A DNA stretch of 64,000 bases from Aurantiochytrium sp. KH105 (Eukaryota > Sar > Bigyra > Thraustochytrida > Thraustochytriidae), in assembly GCA_003116975.1 (NCBI GenBank), contig BGKB01000112.1, positions 62,001-126,000 of the forward strand, written 5' to 3'. This document shows positions 9,069-19,391 of the stretch, piece by piece (within the stretch, counting starts at the first letter, position 1; each line of letters begins with the position of its first letter). Position numbers and translations under genes: made by a program. Below the pieces are notes generated by a model. That model made no database searches and was not told the DNA's origin. It was given only the letters and a program-made list of their open reading frames with translations.

Positions 9069-11075
9069 TTAGCGCCTCTGGGTCTTGCCGATGCCGCGCT
9101 TGCCGGAAAAGAGATGCTTGGGCATCTTGGTGACAACGTGGCGATCGGCCTCGCCTGCACGGGCCTTGAGCTGAAATCCACGCTGCGAACTCTTCCTGCG
9201 CTTGTTCGCATTGATGGCACGATCCACAGTACCGAGCGAGCTCTTGGCCTCGCGCTCGAGAACACGAGTCCGCGACATGGAGCGGCCACGCGAGTCGCGC
9301 TCCGCCTGCTCGGCCTCGGCAGCCTCGAGGCTCGGGTCCGCCGTGCGCTCGCGCTTGCGACCGCGTGCCGAGGTCTCGGGTTCCACAGTGGCTGCATCGT
9401 AGCCAATTTCCTCGAGCTCATTCTGCACGCCTCCCGCGCTCTGGGCGGTGGCATTCGTGACCTTGCGCGAAAGCCTGCCGCGCTTTTTGTGCTGGTCCTC
9501 GCGATGCTTGGCGACAACCAAAGCCTTCTTCTTGCGGATGCGGTCGGCAAAATCCTTCTCCTCCTCATCCATGTCGGACTCGGCATCCTCGTGCGCTTGA
9601 AGCTCGGCTTCCTCACGGGCCGCGCGCTCCTCCTCCTCGCGCTCGAGAGCCTCAAGCTTTTGCATAATGTCCACGTCGATAAAGTCTGCAATGTTCTTGC
9701 CATCCACAATTTCGGGAATGACATCGTACTTGAATTCGTCCTTGCGCAGCTCGTAGTACCTGCGGTAGTCAAAGGAGATGTGACCGGGGCCTCCAGCCTC
9801 TTGCTCGAGCTGGTGCAGCGTCTTCTTCGTCTTCTTGCCATCGTTGCCGTCCATGGACACGTCACCATCCTCGTCGTCGGCGGGGTTGGCATCGCCCATA
9901 GCCTGTTTGCGCGCGCGCGCCTCGATCACGCCCTCGGGGATAAAGGCAGGTCGGTCCTTGCCGTCGCGCGCCGCCGGCATGGCCACGGTGAGGCGGTTCA
10001 GGATACCAGCCGCCTTCTTGCTCTTGGCCTTCATCTCGACGCGGCGTTCCAGAAGCAGCTCGCAGGCGCGCTGCTTGACGTCCGCGATGTTCATGTCAGC
10101 CGCAGCGCTCATGGTCAGCAGCTCGGCGCCCGAGTCCTTGACCATTTTGTCGAGGAGCTCACGGTGGGCCTCGCTCAGGGACTCAAAAGGCACCAGGTCG
10201 ATCTTGTTCGCCACAATAACGAGCGGCTTGTTTGCAAAGAGGGGACGAATGTTGTCAAAGAGCGCCACCTGCTGCTCCAGCGTCCATCCGCACTGCTCGG
10301 AAAGGTCCACAAAGTACATGACGCAGCACTGCAAGTGAGCAAGAGCGGTAATAGCCTGCATCTCAATGGTGTTGCGCTCCTCGAGGGGCTTGTCCAGAAT
10401 TCCCGGCGTGTCCAGCACCTGCCACCGCAGGTACTTGTAGTCCATGTGGCCCACGTAGAGCGACTTGGTCGTGAAGGCGTACGGCTGCACCTCAACGTCC
10501 GCTCGCGTGACTTTGTTCATGAAGCTCGACTTGCCGACATTCGGGTAGCCCGTGATGAGCAGCGTGCGCGTGCTCGGGTCAATGGACGGCAGACGGCTGA
10601 GATGCTTGCGCACCTCCTCGAGGTACCCAAGCGAGCTCTTGTGCTTCTTCATCAGGGTGCACATGCGGCCCAGGGCAGCGCGCTTGAGCTGCTTGCACCG
10701 GTACAGCGAGTCGCCGTACTTGAGCAGACGTGCATAATCGCGCGACGTCGTGGAAATCAGGCTCTTGGCCACGTTCAGCTGTCCGAGCGCCAGCTTGTAG
10801 TGGTCGCGGTCGTACAGCACGTTGCACAGGTCTCCGTAGAACGGGTGAATGTCGTCCAGCTTGGGGAAGTCCTCGAGGATCCACCCGAGCTTCTCCACGA
10901 AGCTTTCCGCCGTGAACTTGACCTTGCGCATGTAGAACGCGCGAATGCGTCCAATCTGGTAGCCTTGGTGCACCACCGTCGGCGTCTTGCGCTGGGTCTT
11001 GCTCAGCACGATGTCCACGAAGTCGTCCGCCGACGGCACCGGCCGGATGCTCTTGAAGTCATACTTGCCCGACAT
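9069..11075 (-). CDS. NOG1: Nucleolar GTP-binding protein 1 (NOG1/GTPBP4), 668 aa
   Basis: A full-length NOG1 of the OBG-related TRAFAC class, acting in 60S subunit assembly in the nucleolus and nucleoplasm. The first 160 residues form the NOG1 helical domain, starting MSGKYDFKSIRPVP. The G1 loop GYPNVGKS is at 176-183, G3 is DTPG at about 222, and G4 is NKID at about 288. The NOG C-terminal block contains FDYRRYYELRKDE. A Glu/Arg/Lys-rich tail holds GKRGIGKTQRR at the end, typical of nucleolar proteins. The GTPase motifs appear intact. The ATG at 11075 begins exactly at the conserved N terminus. The gene is divergent from eIF2A across 418 bp. Confidence 0.97.
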   Translation of the reverse strand: MSGKYDFKSIRPVPSADDFVDIVLSKTQRKTPTVVHQGYQIGRIRAFYMRKVKFTAESFVEKLGWILEDFPKLDDIHPFYGDLCNVLYDRDHYKLALGQLNVAKSLISTTSRDYARLLKYGDSLYRCKQLKRAALGRMCTLMKKHKSSLGYLEEVRKHLSRLPSIDPSTRTLLITGYPNVGKSSFMNKVTRADVEVQPYAFTTKSLYVGHMDYKYLRWQVLDTPGILDKPLEERNTIEMQAITALAHLQCCVMYFVDLSEQCGWTLEQQVALFDNIRPLFANKPLVIVANKIDLVPFESLSEAHRELLDKMVKDSGAELLTMSAAADMNIADVKQRACELLLERRVEMKAKSKKAAGILNRLTVAMPAARDGKDRPAFIPEGVIEARARKQAMGDANPADDEDGDVSMDGNDGKKTKKTLHQLEQEAGGPGHISFDYRRYYELRKDEFKYDVIPEIVDGKNIADFIDVDIMQKLEALEREEEERAAREEAELQAHEDAESDMDEEEKDFADRIRKKKALVVAKHREDQHKKRGRLSRKVTNATAQSAGGVQNELEEIGYDAATVEPETSARGRKRERTADPSLEAAEAEQAERDSRGRSMSRTRVLEREAKSSLGTVDRAINANKRRKSSQRGFQLKARAGEADRHVVTKMPKHLFSGKRGIGKTQRR

Positions 11076-11493
11076 TTCCGCCGCCGCGCTCCTCTCGCCT
11101 TCCCCGACGAGCGCGCTGCCTCGCTCCCCTCCTCCTCGCGCTCCTCGCGAACCCGAACTGCCTGGCCGCCGGTCTCCAGTTCGAGGTCTCCGCGAGGTCT
11201 GCGCGAGTCATTCGTTGGTCCTGCGATGGCTGGCTTAGTCCCCCGCGCGCGCCCCCCTTGGGCCCTTTCCAGCCAGACGTCCGCCGTGCCCCCCCGGCCC
11301 CCGCCGCGGCCGGAGCGCGGGGACTGCCGCGGGGGCACCGGGGCCGCGCCGGGCGCCAACCGCGGCGCGCAGAGGCCTCGAGCGCAGTCGTGATCCTGCG
11401 CGAGGACGCGCGCAAGACCGTGCGCGTGCGCTCGGAGGCGGCGGCGGCCGAGAGCGGGAAAGAGCGCCGCGAGCGCGAGCGAGCGAGGGGACG
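11076..11493. promoter_or_regulatory. Divergent promoter region shared by NOG1 and eIF2A
   Basis: The 418 bp between the two start codons must hold both leaders and promoters. The sequence is very GC-rich (CG-dense between 11220 and 11480) with no obvious TATA box, consistent with an initiator/CpG-type bidirectional promoter. Open frames on both strands here are composition artefacts. Confidence 0.55.
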
Positions 11494-12148
11494 ATGAGCG
11501 CGGAGAAGAGCGAGGCCGCGGCGCCCGAGGCGCCCGCCGCGAAGCCGTACAAGCGGATCCAGTACGCCGTGCTGGGCCGCGAGGGCCTGCAGTTCAAGCT
11601 GGGGCCCAACAAGAAGCGCGGCGAGCTCGTGCAAAAGGATGACCCGGACAGCCTCTTTTCCAAGCTGGAGCCGCCCGTCAAGGACTTTGTGTACAGCGCG
11701 ACCGACGGCTCGCGCGTCGCCGTGCTTCGCGGGACAGTGGTGTCCGTCTTTGACTGCGACACGGGGAAGCTCATCAACAGCATCGAGCGCCCCAACATCA
11801 TGAAGATGGCACTCTCCCCGCTCGGAACGTTTCTGCTCACCTGGGAAAAGTACTCTGCCGAGGTCGCCCAAGCAGGTGGCAATCTGACCGTGTGGCGTGT
11901 TGAGGATGGCAACGTCATGATGCGTGTCATCGAAAAGAACCTGCTCGACACCACCTGGCCCCTTGTCAAGTGGACTGACGACGAGAATGTTGCCGCTTAC
12001 ATGGTAAAGAACACTGTTCACATGTATGATGGCACCAAGCTCGACCGCTTCACCAAGGTACGTTACTCTACAAGACTGCCATTGGCATCTTTGTTCGCAC
12101 GGGGATACAACGGAAATCGAACAAAGGGATACATCAAAAAATCTCCTC

Positions 12149-12185
<37 letters not shown>

Positions 12186-13534
12186 GCGCGACAGGAACTG
12201 AGAAAAGCGAAGAAGGAGAGGGAGAAGAAGATGAAGAAGAAGAAGAAGAAGAAGATGATGATGATGATGATGAAGAGGAGGAGGAGGAGAAACAACCATG
12301 GCAAGAATACTAACTGGACCCTTGGCTGTCGAAATTATACATGGGCCTCTCATACTTACTATCTTGAACACAGGTCAAAATTGAGGGCGTGAGCCAGTTC
12401 TCCATCAAGAAGAAGGATGGCCCGCTGTCGGAAGACAACCCGTGCCGTATCGCGGCTTTCAAGCCCGAATCGAATTCTGGGCCCGCCAAGTTGAGCGTGC
12501 TCAGCTACATTGGCGAGCCGCTTGATCAGCCGGCGTTGACAAAGTCCACCTTCAAGGCCACCGAGTGCAAATTTGCATGGGCTGCCAACGGCGACGCCGT
12601 CCTGGTCAAGACCGAGACGGACGTAGACACAACTGGTCAGTCGTACTATGGCGAGTCCGCGCTCTACTTGCTGCATGCAGATGGCCAGTACGATGCTAAG
12701 ATCATGCCACACAAGGACGATGGTCCCTTTCACGACTTTGCATGGAGTCCGCAGGGTCGCGTCTTTGTGGCAATCTCCGGCCGCAGTCCCGCTAGCTCGG
12801 TGCTGTACAACATGAAGGGCGACGCCATCTTTGACTTTGGTCAGGCCCACCGCAACACCATCCGCTTTAGCCCGCACGGCCGCTTCCTTTGCCTCGGCGG
12901 TTTTGGCAACCTTTCTGGTGACATGGACTTTTGGGACATGAACAAGAAGTCGAGGATGGGTTCCGTGCGCGCCAACTGCGCCGTCTCGCAAGAGTGGTCG
13001 CCCTGCGGTCGCTTCTTCATGACGGGCACGCTGTTCCCCCGCATGCGCGTCGACAACGGTCTTTCTTTTTACACGTACCGAGGCCAGCACCTCTTTGATG
13101 TTAGTGTGCGCGAGGCCACCAAGGCGCTTTTCCGCCCTGCTGCCCCCGGCGTCTACGCTGATCGCCCGCAGACACCTCTGAAGAAGGGCGAGAAGGCTCC
13201 TAGCATCGAGGCTGGCGCAGGCGCAAAATCAGGCGCAAACGGAGCGCCCAAGAAACCCGCCGGCGTTTACCGACCTCCGGGCGCGAGTGGCTCGCTCGCG
13301 GCCCAGATGCGCGCTGAGCGCGAGGGATCGACGGGCCCACGCAAGCTCACTGGCCTGGCTGCTCTTGCTGCTGGAGGCGGTTCTAGCATGAGCAACAACA
13401 CCATTCCGGGCATGACTCCGATCCTTGACAAGAAGCAGTCTGCGAACCCATCTGGCAAGTCCAAGGCTGCCTTGCGTCGTGAGCGCAAGAAGAAGGCCGA
13501 GGCTGCTCGCAAGGCGGCTGAAGAGGACGCATAA
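11494..13534 (+). CDS. EIF2A: Eukaryotic translation initiation factor 2A (eIF2A), 574 aa, two exons
   Basis: Exon 1 is 11494-12057 (188 codons, phase 0) and exon 2 is 12374-13534. The spliced product is 574 residues, close to the usual ~585. The N-terminal beta-propeller has eIF2A-type blades such as LSPLGTFLLTWEKY and WSPQGRVFVAISG, and motifs NTIRFSPHGRFLCLGGFGNL, DFWDMNKK and EWSPCGRFFMTGTL. The C-terminal part holds the typical YRPPGASG segment and a basic Arg/Lys/Glu helix at the end. eIF2A delivers initiator tRNA in alternative (eIF2-independent, often non-AUG) initiation. Reading through the intron gives an early stop, so splicing is required. The ATG at 11494 follows a purine-rich leader. 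Confidence 0.95.
12058..12373 (+). other. Intron of eIF2A (316 bp) with two microsatellites
   Basis: Donor AAG|GTACGT at 12058 and acceptor ACACAG at 12373 restore the frame exactly. The intron contains a (CT)n run at about 12150-12183 and a purine-rich GAA/GAT run at about 12205-12290, as well as in-frame stops. Confidence 0.93.
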
Positions 13535-14291
13535 GTTACGTCCAGTGCGTGTGTTCAATTCGCGGGGCGTGCAAGAAAGAACAAAGTAGAGGGCACACGC
13601 TGGAGAGCATCATCCTGTAATGCTTTGCTTTGCGTTAGGCTGATTGTGTGTGACTGGCCACGATCGGAGACTGGGCTCTCTGTTCTACTTGGCTCGTCGT
13701 CTCTTTCCCTTCTTCTTCTTCTTGCGTTAGACTGAAAGGACTATGATCCTCATCACCTACTCATCTTTTCTCGTCTCAAGGCTCGATCTCTTGCTTGCTT
13801 GCTTGCTTTCTTTTCGGTCCTCATCTTCCTTGCCCTGGCTGTCCGAGTCTCCCAATGCTTTGTGGGCTCTAGACCTACAACGACGAAAATTTTCTCACGC
13901 TTATGGAAAGAATTTGATGCTCATCAAAGGACTAGGTGGGGCCAGTGCCAAGGTCGAGGCGTACGTTGAAAGGAATGAGTTCTATTGCAAGCCCAATGGG
14001 CCCAAACATGCCTTGCAGGGCCGCTTAGGAAGACAACATTGGCTGGTAAAGCCTTGCTTTGCAACTTGAAGATTGACTGTGAATCTTTCCTTTTTCGTTA
14101 TTATGACAACTTGAAGCGCGACGCATGCAACAAACAGGTCATTGCGAAAGTCATCGACGCGACGCAGAGCGTCTTGAGTATTTCTTTTAAATTAAGCCCT
14201 TGATAAAACCAAAAGGTATGCGAGCGCGCACCTGTAAGCGCCCAGCACGAAACTCTGATGCTTGATTCTCTCACTTGTCTTGATTCTCTCT

Positions 14292-14675
14292 TTAAACATC
14301 AGTCTCCGAGAGGCTTTCGATCATGACAGAGATGAAACTGAGCTCAGCATCCGCGACAGAAGTGCTCGAGATGGTAATCAAGCTATTGCTTGGCGCGACC
14401 ACGTCGGAACCCGAAACACACGAGGCTTCGAGCACACCCGCTTGCGTTTTCAACGCCATATAATCATCCAAGCTTCCTGCGCTTGCCATCAACCAAGGCA
14501 AGGTGTTCCCGTCGGTCTCAGCCAGAGGCTGGCAAGCAGTCCCGGCACTTTCCCAGGCGCTCATGTCTAGTGCTGCTGCATCCCCAGCACCCCCGGGCCG
14601 TAGCGGCGGGCCTTCGGTGGCGCCGCCCTCCCTGAAGGGGTCGTTCGGATGCTGCGTCGGGTTCAAGAGGGACAT
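14292..14675 (-). CDS. Possible small protein, 127 aa, unknown
   Basis: An open frame beginning MSLLNPTQHPNDPF with codon use similar to the real genes nearby. It has a Pro/Gly/Ala-rich N-terminal half and a Ser/Val/Ile-rich acidic C-terminal half ending SLSETDV. An upstream in-frame ATG at 14726 would add 17 hydrophobic residues. No domain is recognised. It sits in the gene-poor spacer downstream of the protease relic on the same strand and could be a remnant of the same element or a chance frame. Confidence 0.3.
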   Translation of the reverse strand: MSLLNPTQHPNDPFREGGATEGPPLRPGGAGDAAALDMSAWESAGTACQPLAETDGNTLPWLMASAGSLDDYMALKTQAGVLEASCVSGSDVVAPSNSLITISSTSVADAELSFISVMIESLSETDV

Positions 14676-14944
14676 CTTGAGAACGTGGAGTACAAAAGTC
14701 CTGAGAACGTAAAAAAATCCTCGCACACCTGCCCACGAAACGGTGGGCGTCTCACTCGTTTAGGCCATTACATTTGAAGACTTGATGGGTTTAGTCTATC
14801 CAATGCCTAGAACTTCCTATTAAATCGCGGTCGCAGCGCCACGTGCAGGAGATAGGCCGTGACACTGCGGTAAATTTTTGTGCAGCTAACTTTGAAAATT
14901 TATCCGTTGAAGACCCGTTTATCTTATGGTGTGAGCATTGAAGG

Positions 14945-15319
14945 TCATTGATGAGACATCTGCTCTTGCGATTGGTCTATTTGGGTTTGAAATGGCACAT
15001 TGGAAGAAATGCTATCAAGGAAGAGTTCAGCAAGACCGATCTGGGCAGCTAAACGCTTCTGCGGGATCGCACTGCTGCCCGCCTCAGGTGTCAATGCCAT
15101 GTCAAGCTCAGTCTCACCGTGCCCAGCTGCAAGCCCTGCCATCATCATCATCACGTAAATACCACAGTCAAACCCGTTTCTTTGAGACTTTGAGCGGTAA
15201 CATGGCTCCGCCCAATTCTCAGTTTTGAAGAGTCCCGAAGTAGTTGGCGACAACAAAGGCTTTGTCTTCTCTCCTCTTCGGATCCGACACTTACGCTCTT
15301 TCAGGCTCTTTGACCTGCC
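14945..15319 (-). pseudogene. Ulp1/SENP-like (C48) cysteine peptidase fragment
   Basis: The minus-strand frame open from 15319 to a stop at 14945 carries SQRNGFDCGIYVMMMM, which matches the C-terminal active-site block of Ulp1-type peptidases (Gln of the oxyanion hole, then Asn-Gly-x-Asp-Cys-Gly with the nucleophilic Cys). The upstream part of the domain, with the catalytic His and Asp, is missing: the frame is closed by a stop at 15320-15322, and no matching exon was found further upstream, where one base is unresolved at 15330. Family members cleave SUMO or related modifiers, and similar domains are also carried by some DNA transposons. This copy is read as a broken fragment. A 3' exon of an intron-containing gene is the alternative. 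Confidence 0.5.
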
Positions 15320-15741
15320 TCAGACCCTGNCCCTTCCACCTTGGCGGCGCACCTGCCTCAGGCGGCCGAGACGGCCAGCTCGCTCTTGTGCACGCTCGCG
15401 CCTTTGCTGCCACAGCACTCGCGTCGCTGCTCGAGCCGAAGGCACTGTTCGGACCTCGTAGTCCAGATAGTTTTTGCTCTGCTGATCAGGAGGTGGCTTT
15501 TGCGGTGCAGTCCGGATGGGCAACGTCTGGCCGTGGGATGTCGGCCGACCCACGTGAACTCCGCGCGCTCGCGAAGACAGGCGCGCGGCAGTACGCTCGC
15601 AGCAGCGGACGGTGCAGCTCGCTGCCCTGCGCGCAGACGAGCACCGGCGCCGGTATCAGAGTAGTCTCGGCCCCGGAGTTCTGGGCTCTGGGCTCTTTCT
15701 GGTTATGGTTCTGTATCGTTTTGGGATAGCCGTACGTGCTC

Positions 15742-15784
15742 CGCGGCCGTAGGGTCCCCATGACCCCGCGGCCGTAGGGACCCC
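15742..15784. repeat. 18-bp direct repeat with one mismatch
   Basis: CGCGGCCGTAGGGTCCCC (15742-15759) recurs at 15767-15784 with T to A at one position, separated by 7 bp. It marks the junction between the GC-rich and AT-rich halves of the gene-poor region. Function unknown. Confidence 0.8.
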
Positions 15785-16626
15785 TAGGCGTGTGCTAGGC
15801 GCGCGCCTCGCGTCGCGCGGCGGCGCTAGGTCCTATGATAGAAGAGGCGGTGACAGAGCACTAAGTTCCCTCGTTAATGGAACTGTGTCCGGATTCAATC
15901 AATCTTTTTTTAGAAAAGTGTGCGAACAATTCCACCGTGACCGTCTGCGCGCGCGCGCATTATCTAGGATACCTTCCCCAAGCGCATTTGATACTACATA
16001 GTATAGGATATCCGGCTTAACAGAGTAGTATATACTATATTATTATCCAGCGTCAGTGCAGTGACGGTCACGGTCTGTGCCAGTGGCCGTGGTGGCTGGT
16101 TGCACTTGGCCGCTGTCGATCCGCAGCTGATGTATACACAGTGCGTCCCCTTGCGCAACGCATTTCTAAATGAAGCCACCAAGCTTTCTACGACTGTCAG
16201 GAAGACTAACTGTAATCAATTAAAATTTGACTCCCTGGCTTGCGCCAAATCGCGCTAGCAGAAGTCCGAGTCCGCCGCCCTCCAATAGACGAAGTTCATG
16301 AAGCGTGCAAAACTTCGTGTAGTGCAGCCCAACACAAGCGCAATAAGCACAAGGTCACGTGACTCTGTCCGGGTGTTTAAACCCAAAAGAGGCTAATGAC
16401 GTGATGAGCGCTGGAAAGCTTGGGTTATCCAAAGCCAGACCGTGTGCGTATGTGCGTCGAATGAGCGTGGAATTAAGAGAATATTTAACTTGCTACTAGC
16501 GATGCTACGAAACCATTGGCCACCCAAACAACAAACGAACAAACAGCTCCAAAGATGCCGTCTATTGCGTGCAAAAGAAGGGAAGAAGGAAAGAGTCATG
16601 TTTGCTGTACCTAGTTACGAACTCGT

Positions 16627-18201
16627 TCATGAGGACGCAGACGCCGCGCCCATGCGATGGTCAAGGCTCATGTGCGACTCAGGAGGAAGGCCAACAAAGG
16701 CCCGAAGGAAGTTGACAATGGCCTCACGCTGCGTAAAGAGCGAGTTGACCACGGGCGTGCCCGGCGGCGTGAGCGGTGCCTTGAGCATGTACGAGAGCAG
16801 TGACAGCACGCTGTGAAAGCCGTGGTGGTCGGCCTCGCCATCAACCTTGAAGGTGACGCGTTGCAAAAGCTCCGTAACAATGACAAGGTCCAAAATGAGC
16901 GGTGTCGCAAGCAACGAGTCCTCGCACGTATTGTGCGAAACAATGGTCTGCTTGCCTGCCATAAAGATCTCGCACGTGTACTCGTCCATGGCGCGCTTCG
17001 AATCGCCCACGTACGGAACGTACTTGATGACTACACAATGGTCAGGGTGCTCGCCCGGCTTGTAGAGGATGCCGTTCGACTGGACCATGTCGTCCACGAC
17101 GTTTGACTTGGAGATCTCCTTGCTGCGAAACTGCTTGGGGGCGCTGAGGTTTTTGCCATCATTGTTGCCCAAGTGATTGTAGGAAACGATGGATCGGGGC
17201 GCAATGCCGGCGCTCACGAGAAAGTCCACAAGAGCGCTCTTGAACTTGGTCTGGCCAGACTTGAAGTCGTCGCCGCCAATGTACACGTTGCGCTCCTGGG
17301 CAAGCTCAATCACGCCAGGGACAAAGGTGTTCTGCGGCGAACCGTTAATGTACGCAGAGCCAGTCTCGATGGCAGCAACGGCAAAGAGAGTCGAGGGCGA
17401 GATTTCCTCCTCGTCCTCCTCGATGGCCTGCATCAAGTTGCTCATCGAGTCGTTGACGCCCTCCTGGATCTCCGAGAAGCGCTCAGTGTTGGCCGACCAC
17501 AGGACAATGACCTTGTCGAGGTCGTTGTCCTTCTTGAAGGCCTCAATGTCGGCCTTGATCTGCTCGAGTTGCTCCTGCTTGCTGCCCGTGAGAACGTTGT
17601 CGGCGCGATCCGACTGGTTTGCGGCGATAAAATCAGGAAAGTAGAGCGAGGGGAGCGGGACAATGTCCTTCATATGCGGGTACAGCTGGTCCTGGAGGCT
17701 GACGTCGAGCACCTTTGCGCGACGCATGGCGTCGCCAAGGTTCATCTTGGAAATGTCCCATCCGCCAATGACGAGGTCGTTCGGGTGAACCATGGGGACG
17801 AGCGAGTTGAACGGGACAAAGATATCGTTGCCACTCACGTCTGTGCCGAGACGGATCGTCGACGCCATTGTCACGCTTCCGTAGTAGTTTGGCTTTTGCA
17901 CGCCCTCCTTGGTGCGCCACTCGAGGCCCAGCTTGTTGGCCATGATGCCAGCGATCAGAGTCGATCCGTTGTTGCCACCGAGGCCGACGATCATGGCGCC
18001 AACCTTGCCGACCTTGCGCTGCGTCCTGAACTGGACCTCCTTTTGCTGCGGCGCGGCCTTGATCTTACCCGAGGCGCGATCCACGGTCACATTCGTGCTC
18101 GCGTACGAGTACGTGCTGGCGATCTCATCCTCTGTGTACTGCACATTGGGCGAGTCTACCTCCAGCAGGTCCGCCTTGCAATCCACGAACTCGTACGACA
18201 T
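16627..18201 (-). CDS. INO1: Inositol-3-phosphate synthase (MIPS/INO1), 524 aa
   Basis: This NAD-dependent cytosolic enzyme converts glucose-6-phosphate to 1L-myo-inositol-1-phosphate, the first step of inositol and phosphoinositide synthesis. The NAD loop GLGGNNGST lies near residue 70. Family blocks [41 protein letters not shown] and [16 protein letters not shown] are all present and intact. The frame is open upstream to 18477, but that extension is Arg/Ala-rich and unlike any MIPS N terminus, so the start is placed at the ATG giving MSYEFVDCK (18201). The resulting length is normal for eukaryotic MIPS. Confidence 0.97.
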   Translation of the reverse strand: MSYEFVDCKADLLEVDSPNVQYTEDEIASTYSYASTNVTVDRASGKIKAAPQQKEVQFRTQRKVGKVGAMIVGLGGNNGSTLIAGIMANKLGLEWRTKEGVQKPNYYGSVTMASTIRLGTDVSGNDIFVPFNSLVPMVHPNDLVIGGWDISKMNLGDAMRRAKVLDVSLQDQLYPHMKDIVPLPSLYFPDFIAANQSDRADNVLTGSKQEQLEQIKADIEAFKKDNDLDKVIVLWSANTERFSEIQEGVNDSMSNLMQAIEEDEEEISPSTLFAVAAIETGSAYINGSPQNTFVPGVIELAQERNVYIGGDDFKSGQTKFKSALVDFLVSAGIAPRSIVSYNHLGNNDGKNLSAPKQFRSKEISKSNVVDDMVQSNGILYKPGEHPDHCVVIKYVPYVGDSKRAMDEYTCEIFMAGKQTIVSHNTCEDSLLATPLILDLVIVTELLQRVTFKVDGEADHHGFHSVLSLLSYMLKAPLTPPGTPVVNSLFTQREAIVNFLRAFVGLPPESHMSLDHRMGAASASS

Positions 18202-18479
18202 CTTCTCTGGCTGCTCGTCCGCCTGCTGCCCGTACTGCTGCGTCGCGTCCACCCGGTCGCGAGCTTTTTCGGCTCTTCTCGCGTCCGTCCACTCCTCGCC
18301 TTGCCTTGCGATGCAAGCCGACGCGAGGCGAGGCAACGCGAGGCAACGCGGTGCTCTCCGACTCGACGCGACGCAAACCGCGATCGAGACTCGCCTCCGT
18401 CCGTGCCTGCGCGGGCTTTCGCAGCGGCTTTGCGGGCTGCGCTGCGCTGGCCTGGGCTGGCTGACCTTCCCGAGCACGT

Positions 18480-19391
18480 ACTATACTGACTCACAGTCCG
18501 TGAGTGAGCGAGTGAGGCAGCTAGGCTTAAAGCTAAGCTATCTATCCACAAGGCGCTGTTAGGCGTATACGTACTACGACTCAATCACTGTCACTCAAGC
18601 ATTCATTCATTCCATTCATTCATTCATTCATTCACAGTCATTCATTCATCATTCATACATTCATTCTCCCACTCACTACAAGCTGGCCCAGGTGCCCATC
18701 GTCCTTCCGAAGCCGCCGTCATGAATGACATCCCTCACGATGGCAAGCAGCTTCTTGCCACGCAATCACTCGCTCGCTCCTCGACTTCTAGCTGCCGGCC
18801 ACCCGGCCGCTCGTGCGCACGATCGTGGCCAGGCCCAGACACTCAGCCAGCCACACACGTACTTACTGGAGCAGCCGGACTCCACTACCCTGACTGTGAA
18901 TAATAACAGCGCGCCACGCTATGAGCCTGCTGAGCCAACAACATCGCCAGTCTTCGTCCTCGGCACGCGGCCGCGGCGCCACGCCACGACGTCGTCACCT
19001 CCGAGGTGCTTGCTCTTGCTCGCTCGCGGTCGCGACGCGGAAGTGAAGAGGGGTGGCGGGGGCTGGCCCGGCGGCGCTCGGTCGGATGTCGCGGGTGGAT
19101 GGATGGATGGAGAGGCGATTAAGAGCTCGTTTCATATTGCGGTGGTCTTGGGGGGACGAGAGGGGCGTCATCGGCCACGGAGAATGGAGGCGCGAGAGCT
19201 CATCGTCGCTTGGCCTAGGCCTAGAAGATCAAGACAAAAGCACTGCAGAAATGATCAGAGCATTTGAGAGAATTATAAAAAGAAGAAGAAAAGGGAGAGA
19301 GATGGGGGGGGAGAGGAAGATGAAGAGAGGAGGGAGGGGAGAGAACATTTTAGCGCATGCTCAAAGGAGCAAGGCAGTCTATTTGGCTAAC
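18480..19391. other. Spacer upstream of INO1 and downstream of TRPB
   Basis: This region should contain the INO1 promoter (right of 18201) and the trpB 3' region (left of 19392). Apart from the ATTC microsatellite, and a purine-rich stretch at 19260-19345, I see no coding or RNA feature. Confidence 0.5.
18601..18666. repeat. (ATTC)n tetranucleotide microsatellite, imperfect
   Basis: About 15 copies of ATTC with small interruptions lie about 400 bp upstream of the INO1 start codon. Confidence 0.9.

Larger units (their letters stand above)
13535..16626. other. Gene-poor 3.1-kb region with mixed composition
   Basis: The region lies between the convergent 3' ends of eIF2A and INO1. It is patchy: AT-rich at 13900-14250 and 15840-16250, GC-rich at 15320-15800. 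It holds a small possible gene (14292-14675), a C48 peptidase relic (14945-15319), an ambiguous base (n at 15330), an 18-bp direct repeat (15742-15784), a 12-bp palindrome TAGTATATACTA (16026-16037), and an 8-bp stem/14-nt loop hairpin (16289-16318). The patchwork suggests old mobile-element debris, but no terminal repeats could be paired by eye. Confidence 0.5.

Noticed and set aside
9045-11393. 782-residue plus-strand open frame opposite NOG1
   Set aside because: Antisense frame across a complete, well-recognised NOG1; Leu/Val/His/Arg-rich composition with no domain. It is an effect of GC-rich codon use.
18202-18477. N-terminal extension of INO1 by 92 residues
   Set aside because: Arg/Ala/Ser-rich and unlike any MIPS; probably 5' leader. 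No clear mitochondrial or plastid transit pattern can be confirmed.
17173-18489. 438-residue plus-strand open frame opposite INO1
   Set aside because: Antisense to a textbook inositol-phosphate synthase; no recognisable domain.
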